From contig JAUPFP010000002.1 in the NCBI GenBank assembly GCA_036925085.1, positions 4,468,780-4,532,779 of the forward strand: a DNA stretch of 64,000 nucleotides, given 5' to 3'. Shown here piece after piece: positions 43,550 to 58,000 of the stretch. The first letter of the stretch is position 1. The number at the start of each line of letters is the position of its first letter. A program made the position numbers and the translations under genes. The notes below the pieces were generated by a model, which saw only the letters and a list, made by a program, of their open reading frames with translations, did not search any database and was not told where the DNA came from. Source of the DNA: Brachycybe producta. Taxonomy: Eukaryota > Arthropoda > Diplopoda > Playtdesmida > Andrognathidae.

Positions 43550-44010
43550 AGTCATTTTCGCATATTGTTGCCATTTGCCAAGAAGGTCACGATTACGAAT
43601 AGCTAAGGGGGCCGACATTGAAGAAAATCATGTACGAGATTCACTAAGATTTACAAAGATTCACCAAGATTCACAGCAGATTCTATGGAAAGCCATTTTG
43701 CTGTTTTATCCGTGTTTTACTGGATTCCCAGAATATTATTTAAATCTGAAAATTCAGTAAAAAGCGGATAAAAACTAAAATAGCTTGCCATAATGTGCGA
43801 GATTCACACCCAATGTCCGCCCCTTGTGAATAGCGCATTTTTCTATGGCGTGCTTATAGCGCCGCTGTGGTGTAGATGTGCAACAATGACTGCTTCAATA
43901 TTTCTATCGGTTATCAGCCAGATGGTCATCCCGTTTGTTGGCTGTGTTCGCATTGAAACTGAAAGAAATGGATGCGCAGAAAGCGAGTTGTGAATTTTAT
44001 TGTATTTTTA

Positions 44011-44016
44011 TCATTC
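44011..44016 (+). promoter_or_regulatory. RBM33: Possible initiator of RBM33
   Basis: TCATTC fits the arthropod initiator TCAKTY, 32 bases before the start codon; no TATA box at -30. Weak by itself. Confidence 0.2.
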
Positions 44017-44047
44017 AGTGATTTTTATTTCTGCATAAAAAGACAGA

Positions 44048-47000
44048 ATGACGACGTAAGTGAATGTTTCATTGTTTTCTAGTGCGATAAAACACAATTT
44101 CCGAGTTCTTTTGACAGAGAGAGTTTCACTTTTGAAGCTCTTGGTTTTTAGACGACTGTTGGTGTTCAGTGAAAGTGTAGTCGTTCGACACTTGTTTTAG
44201 TTATACGTCCTGACAGTTTGGTGGCGCTGCAGTTTGTTGCGATCATAGTCTATTATAAAGTAAGTTGTCAGCGACTGCTGCGCCATCTATTCATTGGTAC
44301 GTGTAACTAACGTGGCTGACGAGTGACCGATACTCATTAATTTTGATATATATTTATTTACTTGTAAAAAAAAACGATTTTTTTAAAAGTTGTTTTTAGT
44401 GTTTATATTAACATTATTGTTTCTTTTTTATAACAGGGAAGAAGACCTGTTAGCAGAAGCGTATTTTAAGGTAGAAATTGTTGGTTTTCTTTTAGAAAAA
44501 CAAAGAACTATCTGAGAAATGGGAATAAACTCAGTGTATATAGGTGCCTCTAGATCAAGCATGTCAAACTCAAAGACCTACACGGGCCAAATAAACAAGG
44601 TCTAAGTATTTATGTGGGCCGCAAATAAACAAAAACTTCAATTTTTATAGAAACGTAGGTTTATTTCGAAAAGCACAGTAGAAAAAAAGAACAAGGACAA
44701 CGGTAAAATTAATGTTTTCTTCCTGTGACACTTGGCATCTCTTCTCTGCTACAAACTTTCCTACTTCGGGTAGAAAATCTTGTTCGCAGTGATTACTTTC
44801 AAAACTGACCCAAGTTGAATGTCAGTAATCCTGAATCTGACAGCGGCTGGGCTGCAATGTTATTCGTTGTGGGCCGCGAGTTTGACGTGCTTGCCGTAGA
44901 TAGTATAATTTACATAAACAATAGCTTATTGGGAAAAAAAATCATGTCAAGCTGAGTACCAATATGCCAATTTTATTTGGCGGAAATACCCAAAACGTAT
45001 CTGACTCCACTGACAGCTGATTTTCGAACTGATTAATCTGCGTTTTATTAGTAACATTAAGGAGAAATTGAAAGTCCGTTAGAAACTAGAACGGTAACTG
45101 AATCGCGTAATAGTAATTTTCATGTTGATATCTTTCAAAATAAACTTTATGTAGGCAAAAATTACAAACATAGTTTGGATATTGAGTATTATTGACTTGT
45201 ATCCAACGGATCGGATATCCTGGACAAACCAGGGCTTTGGAGCAGCAACATTTTGTAATTGCTTCGCTCCAGCTCTTCTCCGGCAGCAATATTGGCAGCT
45301 ACAGCTCTGGTTCAAATATATTTTACCTAAAATTTATTAAAGTCAACTAACACAGTGAACTAACAGTGAAATCTATCGAGAAAATTACTTTGTTTGTGAC
45401 CTGTTTACGAGATTTCAGTAATTTTGGCGTGGAATTTAAATTAAAAAAAATAACTGGAGCAGTTAGGCAGTCAGAAGTATTATTAGTGCTCCTGCTTCGG
45501 ACACATGCATGCCGCTGCAATACTCCCGGCTGCGCTCCAAAGCTTTGTGGAAAACTGTCGGATATCCGAAAGTGTGAAGTACCATCGTAACACGATATGT
45601 CTAACTCGTAACACGCTGTTGTTTATTTAAATTGGCCCGGGACGTCTATACGAAACTATTCGAGATTTCTCGTCCTAGACTGCATACATCGTGAAATGTT
45701 TTTATTTTGTAGGATTACGGCGGAGATCTTGAGGATTTAGACGCCGATGCAGAAGAGGCGCTACTCAGAGGAAGTGATGAAGAAGATGAATTCGACCAAA
45801 CGCCTCTTCAAACTCAGAAGGAGATAAGTGAAGATGATAATAGTAAGTATGTATATCATCAGCTTATAATATGATACTAACACATTTCGTTTTATTTTTT
45901 TTTTGTTCATATTAGACTATGAATCTATCGAATACGTGAACGAAGATGGAGATCCGGTCGACCCAAAAGATTACGAAGGATGTCAGTTTGCCGAATTGGC
46001 CGATACAGATCGAGACAACGAAGGGTTTGTTGACATTTGTGATCTCATTTTTCAATAACATTGTGATGCTAATGGTTTGTTTTCGTCGTAGGTATGAAAG
46101 TGAAACTAATGAGGAAGCAGAAGAAGAAGAAGAAGAAGCAGACGATGTTCTGGAGATCGTGGCCGATGCAGATCTTGAATTTGATGATGGAGTCGTTCAG
46201 GAGAACGTTTCGATCGGCGATACGGTGAGAGTATCAAAGCCGTTGGAAACGGTTGTTTCCGCACCGATGGTGAATCGAAGGAAGACTCAACCGGTTTGTC
46301 GATTTTTTTTTTTTTTACTTTTACTTTTATTTTTTAAATTTAATACTTGATTTTGAAGTATGTGTATGATTGTTTCGTCGTTTACGAGTTTATTCTCAAT
46401 ATTGACACTCGACCTGAAAACCTGGAAATGCCAAGAACTAGAACATTTTCAAAAGGGTCAGGAAATTGAACTAAAAATATGTAAAACCTTGAAAAGGGGT
46501 ATTGAAGTGGGTTTAATCAAATCCAAATTTTAAAAATGTTTACCATATTCTTTTAATATAAAGTCAATTTTAAAATGTAGCTTGTTTTCAACTAGAATGT
46601 TAATAATTTAATGTTTCTCCAGCTGTTGAAGCAAGAAAAGTTTAACAAATCCAAATTAAAATGTTGCCACCGGAAGTCCAAATCAATTCAGTTCAAATCT
46701 GTTTTATCCTTAAATCCAAATATGTAATCCAATGCTCTGATAGAAACGAGCAGAATAAACACGAACAAGCATTTAAAAGGCGGTGAATGAAGAAGAAAAG
46801 GGTGGAAACATGTGTTAAACATAGAAACGCAACGCGTTTTTTTAAAAAATACACATAAGTGCCTGATAAAATCGGGCATTTATGTGTATTTTTGCTATTT
46901 AGAGTCTTACATTTTGTGTTTAAACTTGAAAAGGTTTTAGAAACTAGAATTTACTGAAAGCTTAAAATAAAATGGACAAATTTTAGCTTTCGGTCTGTTA

Positions 47001-49058
47001 AATTAACGGAGCTTCGAAACGTGCTTATGAAACGTCTTTTCCCGTCTTAATAAGGTTGTTTTGCATTAGTTCATAATTACGTATTATGGAGCATATTTTG
47101 AGGGCTTGATGAATTTTTGGTGTGTTTGGCAGCACATTTTGATTGCCTGATTCTAGTTGTTTTAGACATTTGTTGAAAAGGTCTATATTGGATTTAAAAA
47201 AAACGGTTAGGTTTAAATAAATGGACGGATGAAAAGCAAAATCGTTATGGTTCAAACAACTCAATAACAGAAAGAGATTAAGAGATGCGGTGTTTGTTGT
47301 CAAGAGTTTTCTGGCCATTTTTGCACGAGGATATGTGTGTTTGCTCGATACTGAATTTACATGTACACCGATGGAAGAATTCATATATCGCCTTATGAAC
47401 GCTTCTATTTCTGTCCCTGTAAATTCAGTATCTATCATACACGTATCGGCCCAAGTGTTCAATTTTCAATATTATTGTTGATTTGCTTAAAACCTTTAAA
47501 ACATATGTGAAGTCATTGAAATCTAAAACACTGCTCTAATTGTTCAATCTTTATTAGAAATCCTGAAAAATCTACGTTTGAAAATAAAGCCTATATGTAA
47601 TTATTGTTTAAAAAGTTTTCATTTTTTTTTTTAACTTTTAGGTTGTCGTTGACAAGGATGAAGAGAAGCATCAGCAGCAGCCACAAACAATTTCTGATGT
47701 TTCTGCACTCTCTAGAAGGAACACCGAATACTACCGCGATCAATCCGATGTTCGTGTGTAGCGAATAATTACAAAGTGGAAGCTTTAGTACTAAGAAAGT
47801 GTCTTCTTTCTAGATGGCACCAACTGGGGTTGAAAGTTCGGACAGTGACGACGAAGAAGAGAGGATGGGAAGAGGTCGCTTTCATTCGGAAAGGTCAAAT
47901 ATGATCCAGTTGACGTCGAACAAGAAACGGACGAACATTCCCGATACTTTAGGTTGTGCCTTTCAGTCTTGTTCAATTTTATATTCACTTTGTTCTAATT
48001 TTGGGGTTTTATTACTATTTAAATAAAAGATGGTATTTTGCAGACAAGTAATGACACAAATCGTTCAGATTTTGGTCGTGATCGGAGAAAAAGGGGTCGC
48101 GATAACTCACGTGTGGAACGGAGGGACCGAGATCGTGATCGAGGGTCGAGGGATTCTCATCGACCGACGTCTCAACAGCCGCCTGATTCTGTTCGTTCTG
48201 AATTAACCACACATCACTCGCAACAGCATGTAAGAGAAATTGTTTACTGCGTACAGTGTTGTCATTCATAAGATAGATGTTAGTTGCATATTATGCTGTT
48301 TACCATTTACCTTAAACAGTGCTATTAATAGGTACGACCGTTGCAAGTTTGTGTGTTTTAGAACCAAAACTATCGGACTTCTGATTAGCTGACTCCTCGG
48401 GTTAGCCGACCGACACAACGCCCCTTCCATCCAAGAATAATAACTGACTTTCTAGTAATACGTTTAATATTACTGACATTTTAAATTAAAATTGTTTATT
48501 TTTGTGTGATAAAATATATGTAGGCCTACGACGTATTTTACATGTGTAATTTTATTTTACGATAACGTATTTTTGTAATAATAGTTATAAGTTAATAATA
48601 ATAGTACTTTATTCCAAAGTTGGAAAGGGAAATACATAAACGTGTAAACAACTTACTTACATGCAGCCTATCAGAAATACAATATTAACTCAACAGAGCA
48701 CGTCCACGAATATATTGTGTAAAATTCAATCTATGCAAACACGGTCTAAAAATATTTACTGATAATGCATCTACAGCATTTTAATTAATTATTATATGTT
48801 CGATTGGATAAGGTGACGGATAATCGAGGCTGTACTATATATTACAATAATATGTTTTTGGACCTTTTTTGCACTCATTCGTGCCGGCTTGAAAATTGTA
48901 ATAAGGTGCATATGATTTTTTTATGTCTTTTATTTAGTCGGACTCTTCAACTCGCGCCGAAAACAGATCTCCTGTTTCGACTTCTCAAACGACGGTTGAC
49001 AGTCGAGGATCACGAAAGATTCTCATCAATCCACACTTCAAGGGATCTTCTTCTCGAG
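44048..49058 (+). CDS. RBM33: RBM33 exons 1-9: acidic N-terminus to the NPHFKG block
   Basis: Exons 44048-44055, 44437-44470, 45713-45842, 45916-46024, 46092-46293, 47642-47755, 47814-47952, 48030-48229 and 48938-49058. The first five encode a Glu/Asp-rich region (GGDLEDLDADAEEALL, IEYVNEDGDPVDP, EEAEEEEEEADDVLEIV). Exon 8 encodes an Arg/Asp-repeat stretch (RRDRDRDRGSRD) as in RS-like nuclear proteins. Exon 9 ends with SRKILINPHFKGSSSR, the most recognisable RBM33 block. The exon 8 acceptor at 48030 was chosen because the AG at 48042-48043 would put a stop in frame with exon 7. Confidence 0.83.
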
Positions 49059-52000
49059 GTACAGAACTACTTTTTTAAGTTTTAATTTTTTTTTTTTTTT
49101 TTCATATTTAAGGATTTTTTTGAGGAAAAAATTAAATGTGATTTTGAAAGTACCAGAAGAAATGAGTCATTTAAGAGAATTTTTTCCATTGATATTTTAT
49201 TTAAAAACGGGAATTACGAACATGAGCAATTTTAAATCGACATTAATTTATTTTCTTTGCAGGTTTGGCATAAAAATTCTCTTAAAGAGACTGTGCATAA
49301 CCTTCCTAAGTTTTTCATTGTAATCTTGACAAGACTTGTCAAATGATTGTGAAAATGGTGTTTAAAATAAGAATTAGTCATTGATGTTTGATATTCTAGT
49401 AGTTGATGTGGTATGCTTTTTAGTCATTTTTTTTTACCAATGATGTCGTTCTATTTGGATTAATCAATACAAGGATATGTCCCAATACCGATTTCGCCCA
49501 ATTGTCGAAATGATCATCACCACCACCAGTCCTATTTGGTACTAGTGTGAGTTCCAAAGATGTCAATAGCTTGGTTTTATTTTACATATGAATAGCTAGG
49601 AACCCAACAGCTGCAAGGAAATCATCATATCATCGTTGATAGTTTATTCTAATCTAACTTACTTTTTGTGATTGTTCTAAGATCGAATTCTATGCCTCCA
49701 AATATCTGGTTCCCATACTCGCAAGGGTATGTTCTGTATACTCCCGGTTAAGTACCCCAGAACAAGAATATCGATAGTTTAGTAGTAGTTAGTTTTACTT
49801 TTTAGTAGACCCCTCCTCCCTCCGGTGGCCGTGTGGTTATAATCACCGCTTGTGGTACTGGGGGTGGCCCAGGTTCCAATACCAGTTGGGGCATGGTTGT
49901 TGTGTTTGTCTTTCGTAATTTCTCTGACATTACGGAGTTGACGTCATGCATGGCGGCCGGTCATAAAAAACACATCTCGCCGAATTCTGGGCCGAATGGC
50001 CGTTATCATCTCTCGTCATTCATCGTCTTTGACCGACACCGCACAGTGCGGAACCTGGCCCATGGATTGAAGAAGAAGTTGGGTTTAGTTTTTACGAATA
50101 GTGTGGTTTGGTGACGCATTCGTCTGTAATAGTCTATGGTTTCAGTGTTCATGAGAAGTCACGTAGTTTTAGAAGTTTTGTATTAAATCAATGACGTCTT
50201 TTGATTTTAATGACGAAATTCTGAATGTTATATGGTCTCAAGTGATTCAAATTCTTTCTTGTGTTTATTATCTGGTACTTACGTATTTTGATTATCTTTG
50301 TTTATATAATCTATCACTGTATAGGTTCTAATTGGTTAGGAGACACTCCACCAAAGAACGAATACACAAGAGAACCCTTGATTTCAAATCTTCCCAATGT
50401 CTCGTCTCACCAACAACAACAACATGTTACGCACAATGCAAACCCGATGCAACAGTTGCTGGGGCATATTCCAAATCAGGGACAACAACACCCTACGGAA
50501 CACAGACCGCCACCTTTCTCGTACGAGCATCAGCAGCCTCCGCCATCTCAGCCGAGTTATCCCAGCAGTTTCTCGGCTCCTACCAGTTTCTCGGCTCCTG
50601 CTTTGCCAAACGTCCAGCCAAGACTTCCCGTTCCAAATATACCGACTAGGTTACCAACAAACATCGTTCACAGTGCACTTGGCCCACCACTTAATGTTTA
50701 TAATCAGAGAGACGTGTTTACACCGATGCCTGTTGTACAAAGTCAGCCGTGGATACAAAATATGCCACATCCTACGATGGGACAGCCAATACAGATTCAG
50801 GTATTGTTTTCTTTCATCACTGAATCAAAGCAGTACAGATATTTGTGAATAGGCGTCACCGATACGGCACAGATGCCACTTATAATGAACCGTAACGGAC
50901 CTTACACAGCACTCTTATGTGTAAATACTAAATAAAGTCTATTCATACGTAACAGTGCCTTGTCAGTTCCGGTACATTTCAGACAACATTCAAAATTGTT
51001 TTTAATGTTTTTATAAAGTGCAGAATATGAAGAGTTCTAGAGCCGTTTTTGACTTAAAAATGACTTAAAATGACTTATGTTTTTTTTTAGGAAGTACAAA
51101 ATAGCAACCAATGGTCCAGTTCTCATCCCCAAATTTCTCAAATTAATAGTGGGTTATTTTTTATTATTTAAAAGGATGTCAACAAATCTGCAGTTCAATA
51201 ACGTGATTTATTTTTTTAATTCAGCCCAACTTCCTCTTTTACCGCCAAATCATGGAGCACCACCACAGAGATGGCCACATTCGGCACCATTCAATTTTTC
51301 TTCACAGTCTGCACCTCAAACGCCTATCGTTCAACCGCCCCCTTTTGTCGACCAACGATTAGCTCCTCTACCCGACGTTCGTCGGCCACCTCCTAATCAT
51401 TTAAATCAGTTGCCACCAACCTTCAATACGTTGCCACCTCCACCGATGTTTCGTGTGGATGCTCCACCGCCCGTCAACTGTAACGCTCCATTGTGGCAAA
51501 ATCAACCTAATCGGTTGCCAGCAAAACCGCTCTTAAATTCTTTGAGACCACCACTTTTTGACCATCCACCACCACCTCTTCTTGATCATCCACTGCCACC
51601 TCTTCTTGGCAATATGCCACCCAAATTTCCTGTAAGTTTCTTTTTTTAAAAATGGCTGCACGCTCTGTTTGCTGAAATTTGGTGGAAAATAGCTACAAAA
51701 CATTTGACACGTTAATTAATAGACACGTAAATTATTCTATCGTTTAAAACTGGTGGGGTTCTCTATGTCTTTTTGGAGCTCATTTAGGGCCAGGCAAATT
51801 ATTTTTACTGAGCCTTTTTTAAACGCTGCTCTTCCCCTCGTATTTTGTAGACGTTCTAGTGTGGACGTGCCTTAATGTTTACTTTGGGAGACTGAAGCTA
51901 AAACATTTCACATTAATTAGTTCTTTATTTGACGGTACAAGTATTACTTTTTTTTTGTTTGAATTAATTTTATAGCCCACGTCGGTTGCTCCTCAAATGC

Positions 52001-55000
52001 AACATCAACGTCAACCTTTGCCCGCCCAGTTTAACTCGGTAAGTTGTGTGTATAGGTTGTTAGCTATTTTTTGTGTCGTATCTTCAAATATTTGGTCACA
52101 CTGTGTAATTTTAAAAGGATCCCATCCATCCTTTGGTTCCTTTTTTTTTCGCCATCCCATCTGGCTTTTTTTCTCTAGAGTGCAACAAAGGTCAAAAGGC
52201 CTATCAAATTTGAACAAATACTAATTATTCGATAAAAAAAGAAATATTCAATGCAACCATTTTAAATTCAAAATTGTTAAAGCAATTAAAAAACATTTGT
52301 TGACATTTTCCTGTAAGACAGATTAAAATTCTAAGGTTTTTGCTGTATTATATGGCGAAGAACCCATTAAGGTGTGACCATTAGGTTTTTACGTTTTAGG
52401 CTTCACGTGACCGCACCTATTGAGTTGTACTGTGAAAAAAAAAATGTTAAAATGATCGAATTTACCGGTACAAGTATGTTGGTTTTTAAAACAAAAGTCA
52501 TTGTTTTTTTCGAAACTTGATGAATAAATTAAGCGAGTGAGCTCTTTTTTGTGACGATCTGTTCAAAAATAATTGTTTAATAACAGTTTTACAGTGCCGA
52601 TTTGGGATTTTCGCTATTATCAGCGTTTTAAAACTTCTTATTAAACAATTATTTCCGAACAGGTCGTCACAAAAAAGAGCTCACTCGCTTAATTTATTCA
52701 TCAAGTTTTACGAAAAAACAACGAGGTTTGTTTAAAAAATGCTTTTAAAACCTACATATTTGTACTGGTAAATTCGCTTCTTGAATTCAAGTAACTATCT
52801 AGAGGCAACATTTGTAATTAATTCTAATAAAAATCTATTGGTCACACCTTAAGATGGCACTGTAACCTATAAATTTACAGTAATGAAATTGTTACAAGTT
52901 TTGTAACTGAAACAGATACACAACTGCTGCAAATATATAACTGTTGAACATTCCTTTATATTGAAAAGAATTTTTAGATGTGAATTTTTAATTTATAGAA
53001 GTTTATTTTATGGCGTATTTTCTTTAATCTTCTTACAGATGAATAACAATTTACTGAATGTGCCAACCCACCATCAGCAGCCTAGAACATCTTTGCTTTC
53101 TTCAGTTAAAAACGTTCGAAGGTACACACTGAATTTCTTCTTCGTGGTGGTTTTGAAAACTAAGAAGACAAGTTCCCAGTTCATCATATTTTTTAAAATA
53201 AACTTTTTACAGCAGTTGTTCTCAATTTTTGTTTTTCATTTTGAGTTACACCAAAAATAAAAAGCTTATTTTAAAGGTTGAACTTAAAAATCCTCTTTCG
53301 GGATTTGCTTACTCAGTAGTAATTCTTGCAGGAATTTCTGAAAGGATCAGAGGAAAGTCGTGGAATTTAGCAAACAAAAATGTAAATACTGGAAAAGTCA
53401 GGGGATTACTTTTCTGGAATTCCAATTCCAATGTTTCAAAAAACGTCTAAAAATTTTAAATCCTCTAAAAAGATCTTAACGGGACACAGAAGTCTCAAAA
53501 AGCTTTAAAAAAAGTTAAAGATTCAAGAGTTTTACAATTGTAAAAAAAGGGTAAAACAGGTTTCAACGAAATCTGGAAACCTGTAAATTATCAGGGAATT
53601 AGAAAATTTTCACACAAAAAAATAAGAGAACAATCTGGGAAATTATTATTACTGTGTGCAGAAGATGTTTTTGAAGAAATACGGGATATGCTTGTATGGA
53701 AAAATTAGTTAATTTCATAACTGAAAATTAGTGGCGACCCTGTTAGAGTAGTTTCACACGACGGGACTTGTATCATGATACGCATATGCAATGTTGTGTG
53801 TGACGATCATTTGTTAAAATACACAAAACAGTAACACAACTGAGCGATACTGTAGTTTCCGTGTGAATGATGCAACTTGCTTTAATGTGTCGTCAGCCAC
53901 CTTCATACTAAAAGTCGCCAGCGGTTGAGAGGTCCCCACGGTACACAATATGAGTATCGCAATACTGTATCCCACGAGTATCGCCGTATGAATGCTTCTG
54001 TTTGTGTTCATGTAAATTCAGTATCCAAGATACACGTATCGTTGTGTGAAATTAGCCCAACTCTTCGGTTTTATAAAATATTCGCGTTTTTACTGCCGAT
54101 TCAATCAAAGATTAAGTCGAAAGTTAGTTGAAGGTCAAAGTGTGCGAGGTATATTTGAACAACAGATGAGCTCTGACTTAAAAGTTAATTGAATCAGTTG
54201 TTACAGTTATTATCAAAACGCTAATTAAGCAATTTCTAGTGACTTTTATTAGTGGCATTCATTAAATCTTTTAACATTTTTGTTATTAACTGCAGTGGAC
54301 AACAGCAACAGAAACAGTGGTCGTCTAATATGACCAGACAAAGAGTTCCAAACTCTTCTAATCAGACACACGGGAAAAGACTCTTATTGGCGCATGACGT
54401 TAAGCCACAAAAAGTTCAAAAGACTTACGATAAGCAGGTGTGTTTCCAGTCTAATTTAGGTGCAGTTCTCGTCAATCGCAGATGTTATTTTAAGATATTT
54501 TAATTTCTTTACATGTGAATACAAGATTGCATGGCGGAATACAAACATAAAGGAAGTGAAACTAGTTGAGAATCTGCCATCAACTGCCGAGTTTAATGTT
54601 GCGAGTACCTCTAAACCGCAAACGAAAGTGGAGCCCGAGGATTCAATGATGGAAGTAAGTTTTGTGTTGTGGATGTTTTAAAAAAAACAAAAGGTAAATC
54701 GTCGCTAGCATTTGTTCAAAAATTAAATTAAATACGTGACTCTAGTATTTGGCCTCGTCTAGTGACTGTCGAAATACAGTCGCTAGACTGTCTAGAGATT
54801 ATGTTTCAAAGTTTTGGGACTGTTGTGAGACAAAATTCTCACAGCGTTTTGTATCCCACCCAAAATGGAAAACATGCTACAATATGGTGCAATATTATGT
54901 AATGTGAATGTGTTGCGAGACACCTTGTTTAGCGATCAAATGAAGATTATACAAGTAATATTAAAATATCAAGCAGGCTATGACGTCGTTTGGAAGTTAA

Positions 55001-58000
55001 ATTCAGGAAGAAAGTGTTTCAGAAGTTTTAAGGTGTAAACGCTCCTCATAGTGAGTGTTGTCTTTCACGAATGACATTAATTACTTGAAAGTGTTTTAGA
55101 AACTGAAATGGTAGCTTAGGGTGTTTTTATGGCAGTTGGAAAATGACCCAACTTTGAGCAAGCAATCTTTTAAAAGTTCAAGTCTTCAAAACATTTTTTT
55201 TTAAAGATATACCAACATGAAAATATTAGATTCAGTTACCTTTCTAGTTTCTAACATTTTAAATTTCTCTTTGGTGTTGCTTGTAAAGCTCAGAATAACC
55301 GAGTTTGAAAGTGAATAATAATTTGACGTCATGACTAAACGTGACATGTATCTGAATTTATCATCCAGGATGAGGAAACTCGCCGTTATCGTGCTCAGAT
55401 TGAACTACAAAAGAAAAAGAGAGAAGAGATTATGAGAATGAAGGAGCAACGTAGGCAGAGTATGGCGTTGGAACGACGCAAGGAGTTGATGGAAAGAAAA
55501 AAGAATGAGAAACAACAAGAAATTTCAAATGCAACAGGCAACAATAACAATAGTAAACGGCAAACGTAGCAACAAATTCTCGTGATTACATTAAATGTTT
55601 ACTTTGGTGTTACAGTTATTAGCATTTCGAATGTAGCTACGGAGTTGACGAAAACACTAGTTCCAAAACAGAGGGTTGTTGCTGGGTCTGAAAGCTTGCA
55701 GCAAGGTGTGGGTCCTCGACAAAAAGCAGCCACTGTTAAGAAGCGTGTCGTTGTGCTTCGAAATGTTGTTCCGGTTGGAAACCAAGCAATGCAACAGTCT
55801 AATGTTCCAGTTCACAGTGGTCAGAAAACACAGAATGTCATTGGCAACGTACGAGTCGGCAAACCAAAGGTTTGTTTAATGTTTATTTCTTGAAATCGTC
55901 GATTTTTTTTATTTTTCTATAAATGAAATTTGAACTTTCTACTTTTCGACAAAAAGACACGTTTTGGAAAATCACATTTTCTTCAAAATTTTCAGAAAGT
56001 TTGTTAACATTCCTCAAAATTATTAGTTTATTAGACAGCGGAGAAATTGTTATGTAATTGCTATAGCACTTGTTGCCATGTCAAATCACATACCGTTTTA
56101 CCTCCTGACCCAGTCAGTTTGCTTCTTCTTTTATGTCAGAACATATACTTACCCAACAATTGCCAAAATAATAAGGAATTAAAAGTAGCGATCCAAGTAG
56201 AGGGGTAGAATTTTTTAAAAAAAAATCGTTTTGGATATCGTTAAATATATTTTTACTTAAAAGTTCTTCCTTAAATTAAAAAAAATCTTGTTTATGTTAT
56301 TTAGGTTATATTTTTTTAACCTGGTTTTGCTTTGCTTTAATTTTTCGATATATTTTGTAAATTTTTCTTTCTTTTTAAAGCCGCAAGTGCAGATCGTTTC
56401 ACCACAGATTATAAACACCTCAGTTCAGCAAGTACTTAAAAGACCAGCTGCTACTGCGATGGCAACGCAACAAAGCACTGGTAATGCTGGACCTAATTCT
56501 AATGTGCTTAAGGTTGCCAAGATCAATGCCGGTGTTTTACCAAAAAGAGTGGTACTAAAAAATTGCAATTTATGCACAGAATACATTTGCAAAACGTCTG
56601 AAGTGAGTTTATTTAAAACAGATTGTTGCGCCCAAGACGGGACTTATGACAGTGATGAAACGTGTTCAGCCGTCGCCAGGAGCAAACACATCAAAACAAA
56701 ATGTGCAGAGAAGGACAGTCGTTGGCAACAAGCAAACAATATCGACAAATCAGCCGCAACGCACTGTGGTATTGAATAGCAATAAGGCTGTTCAGCCGTC
56801 GAGAGTTTTACAACAAGCAAAAGGTGCTCCATCCGGCAGCCAACAAACGCAGCGTGTAAGTTTGATTTGCAACATTCAAGACTTCGATTATTGCGCCATT
56901 TGCATCACAAACGTAAAGATACCCTAAAAGCACAAATATTAGGGAATGAAAGCGTTTTTAATTCAGTAACGATACATAGCGTAACAAAATGTTTCTTATT
57001 CGTGTTATAGCAAATTGTAACAGCAGTTCCTTCGCCTGCAAGTGTACTAATTGAAAATCTGGCACTAGCCACAAATGAAGTTAACGTTCGAAAACTGTGT
57101 CAATCTGTTGGCCAAGTTGAGGTCAGATTTAAATTGTACTTTTCTTGTTTTTGTTGTCGTTCATTTTTGATTGGTTTTTTAATTAAATAGGCTGTGAATA
57201 TTTATCGTGACCAACGTAAGGCGGTTGTCACTTTCAAATCGCAGGAAAATGCATACGTATTTATGGAGAAATATCAAAGGTTAGTAAGTCGACTCGCTTT
57301 ATTTTTTTTTTTTCTTCTAATCAGTTTGAACTGTATTATGAAATTTGTAAAATATGAAGTACTGTCGCAAAAAAAAAGAGAAATGTATTCATAAACAGGT
57401 TTTCTCCAATTTTAAAACCTGAAATTCTCATGCAATTTGAAATTCACTAACTATTTCATGTTTATTTTCACTGAAATACTCAAGCTTGTAGCACGCTACA
57501 TCGGATCGGATCGAATCTGAATATTTTGATGACAAACATTTCAATGTAGCCCCGCACACTAGCTTGGATCGGATCAGATCGGAAATGTCACGTCGGCAGG
57601 GCTCCATTGAAATGCTTGTTATCAAAATATTCCGATTCGTTTCGTTCTGATCTAATGTAGTGTGCTACAAGCACAAGAGGAATTAAAGACCTAAACAAAA
57701 GAAAATTTTAAAAGTTTTGTTCACTCCCTATCCTCGCCAAAGTAATTTATAACTAAACTAGTAAACCGAAGAAATTTAAAAATAATGCGTTTGCTATACA
57801 GGAACTGTAGTTACGTATTTCAAAGCTTTAACATGGTCCTGTTCTGTGCGGTTCCAATTGGTGGAAACACTGTTAAAAGATACGCCGTATCTTAGCTTCA
57901 ATTCAAAGAGGGAGGTTATGTATTACTACTTATCGCGGGCTGGAATTTTCGATGATATGTCCTCTTACACAGTTTCCACTCTTAATGTATATTGTGTTCT

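Larger units (their letters stand above)
41784..44047. other. Intergenic region between P450 and RBM33
   Basis: Holds the P450 3' UTR, a GTGGCAGGGGCGTATCTATA repeat near 42240-42310, a remnant at about 42345-42450 of the TTAA family of 52367 (CTCGCTTAATTTATTCA, ACTACATAGTTGCACCAGTA), the Helitron/MITE end 42712-42855, a repeat near 42890-43150, and CTCF-like motifs. No further gene. Confidence 0.6.

Noticed and set aside
47025-47462. 145-codon minus-strand frame as a gene
   Set aside because: Its best part mirrors the + strand frame because the DNA there is a foldback MITE; no domain is seen.
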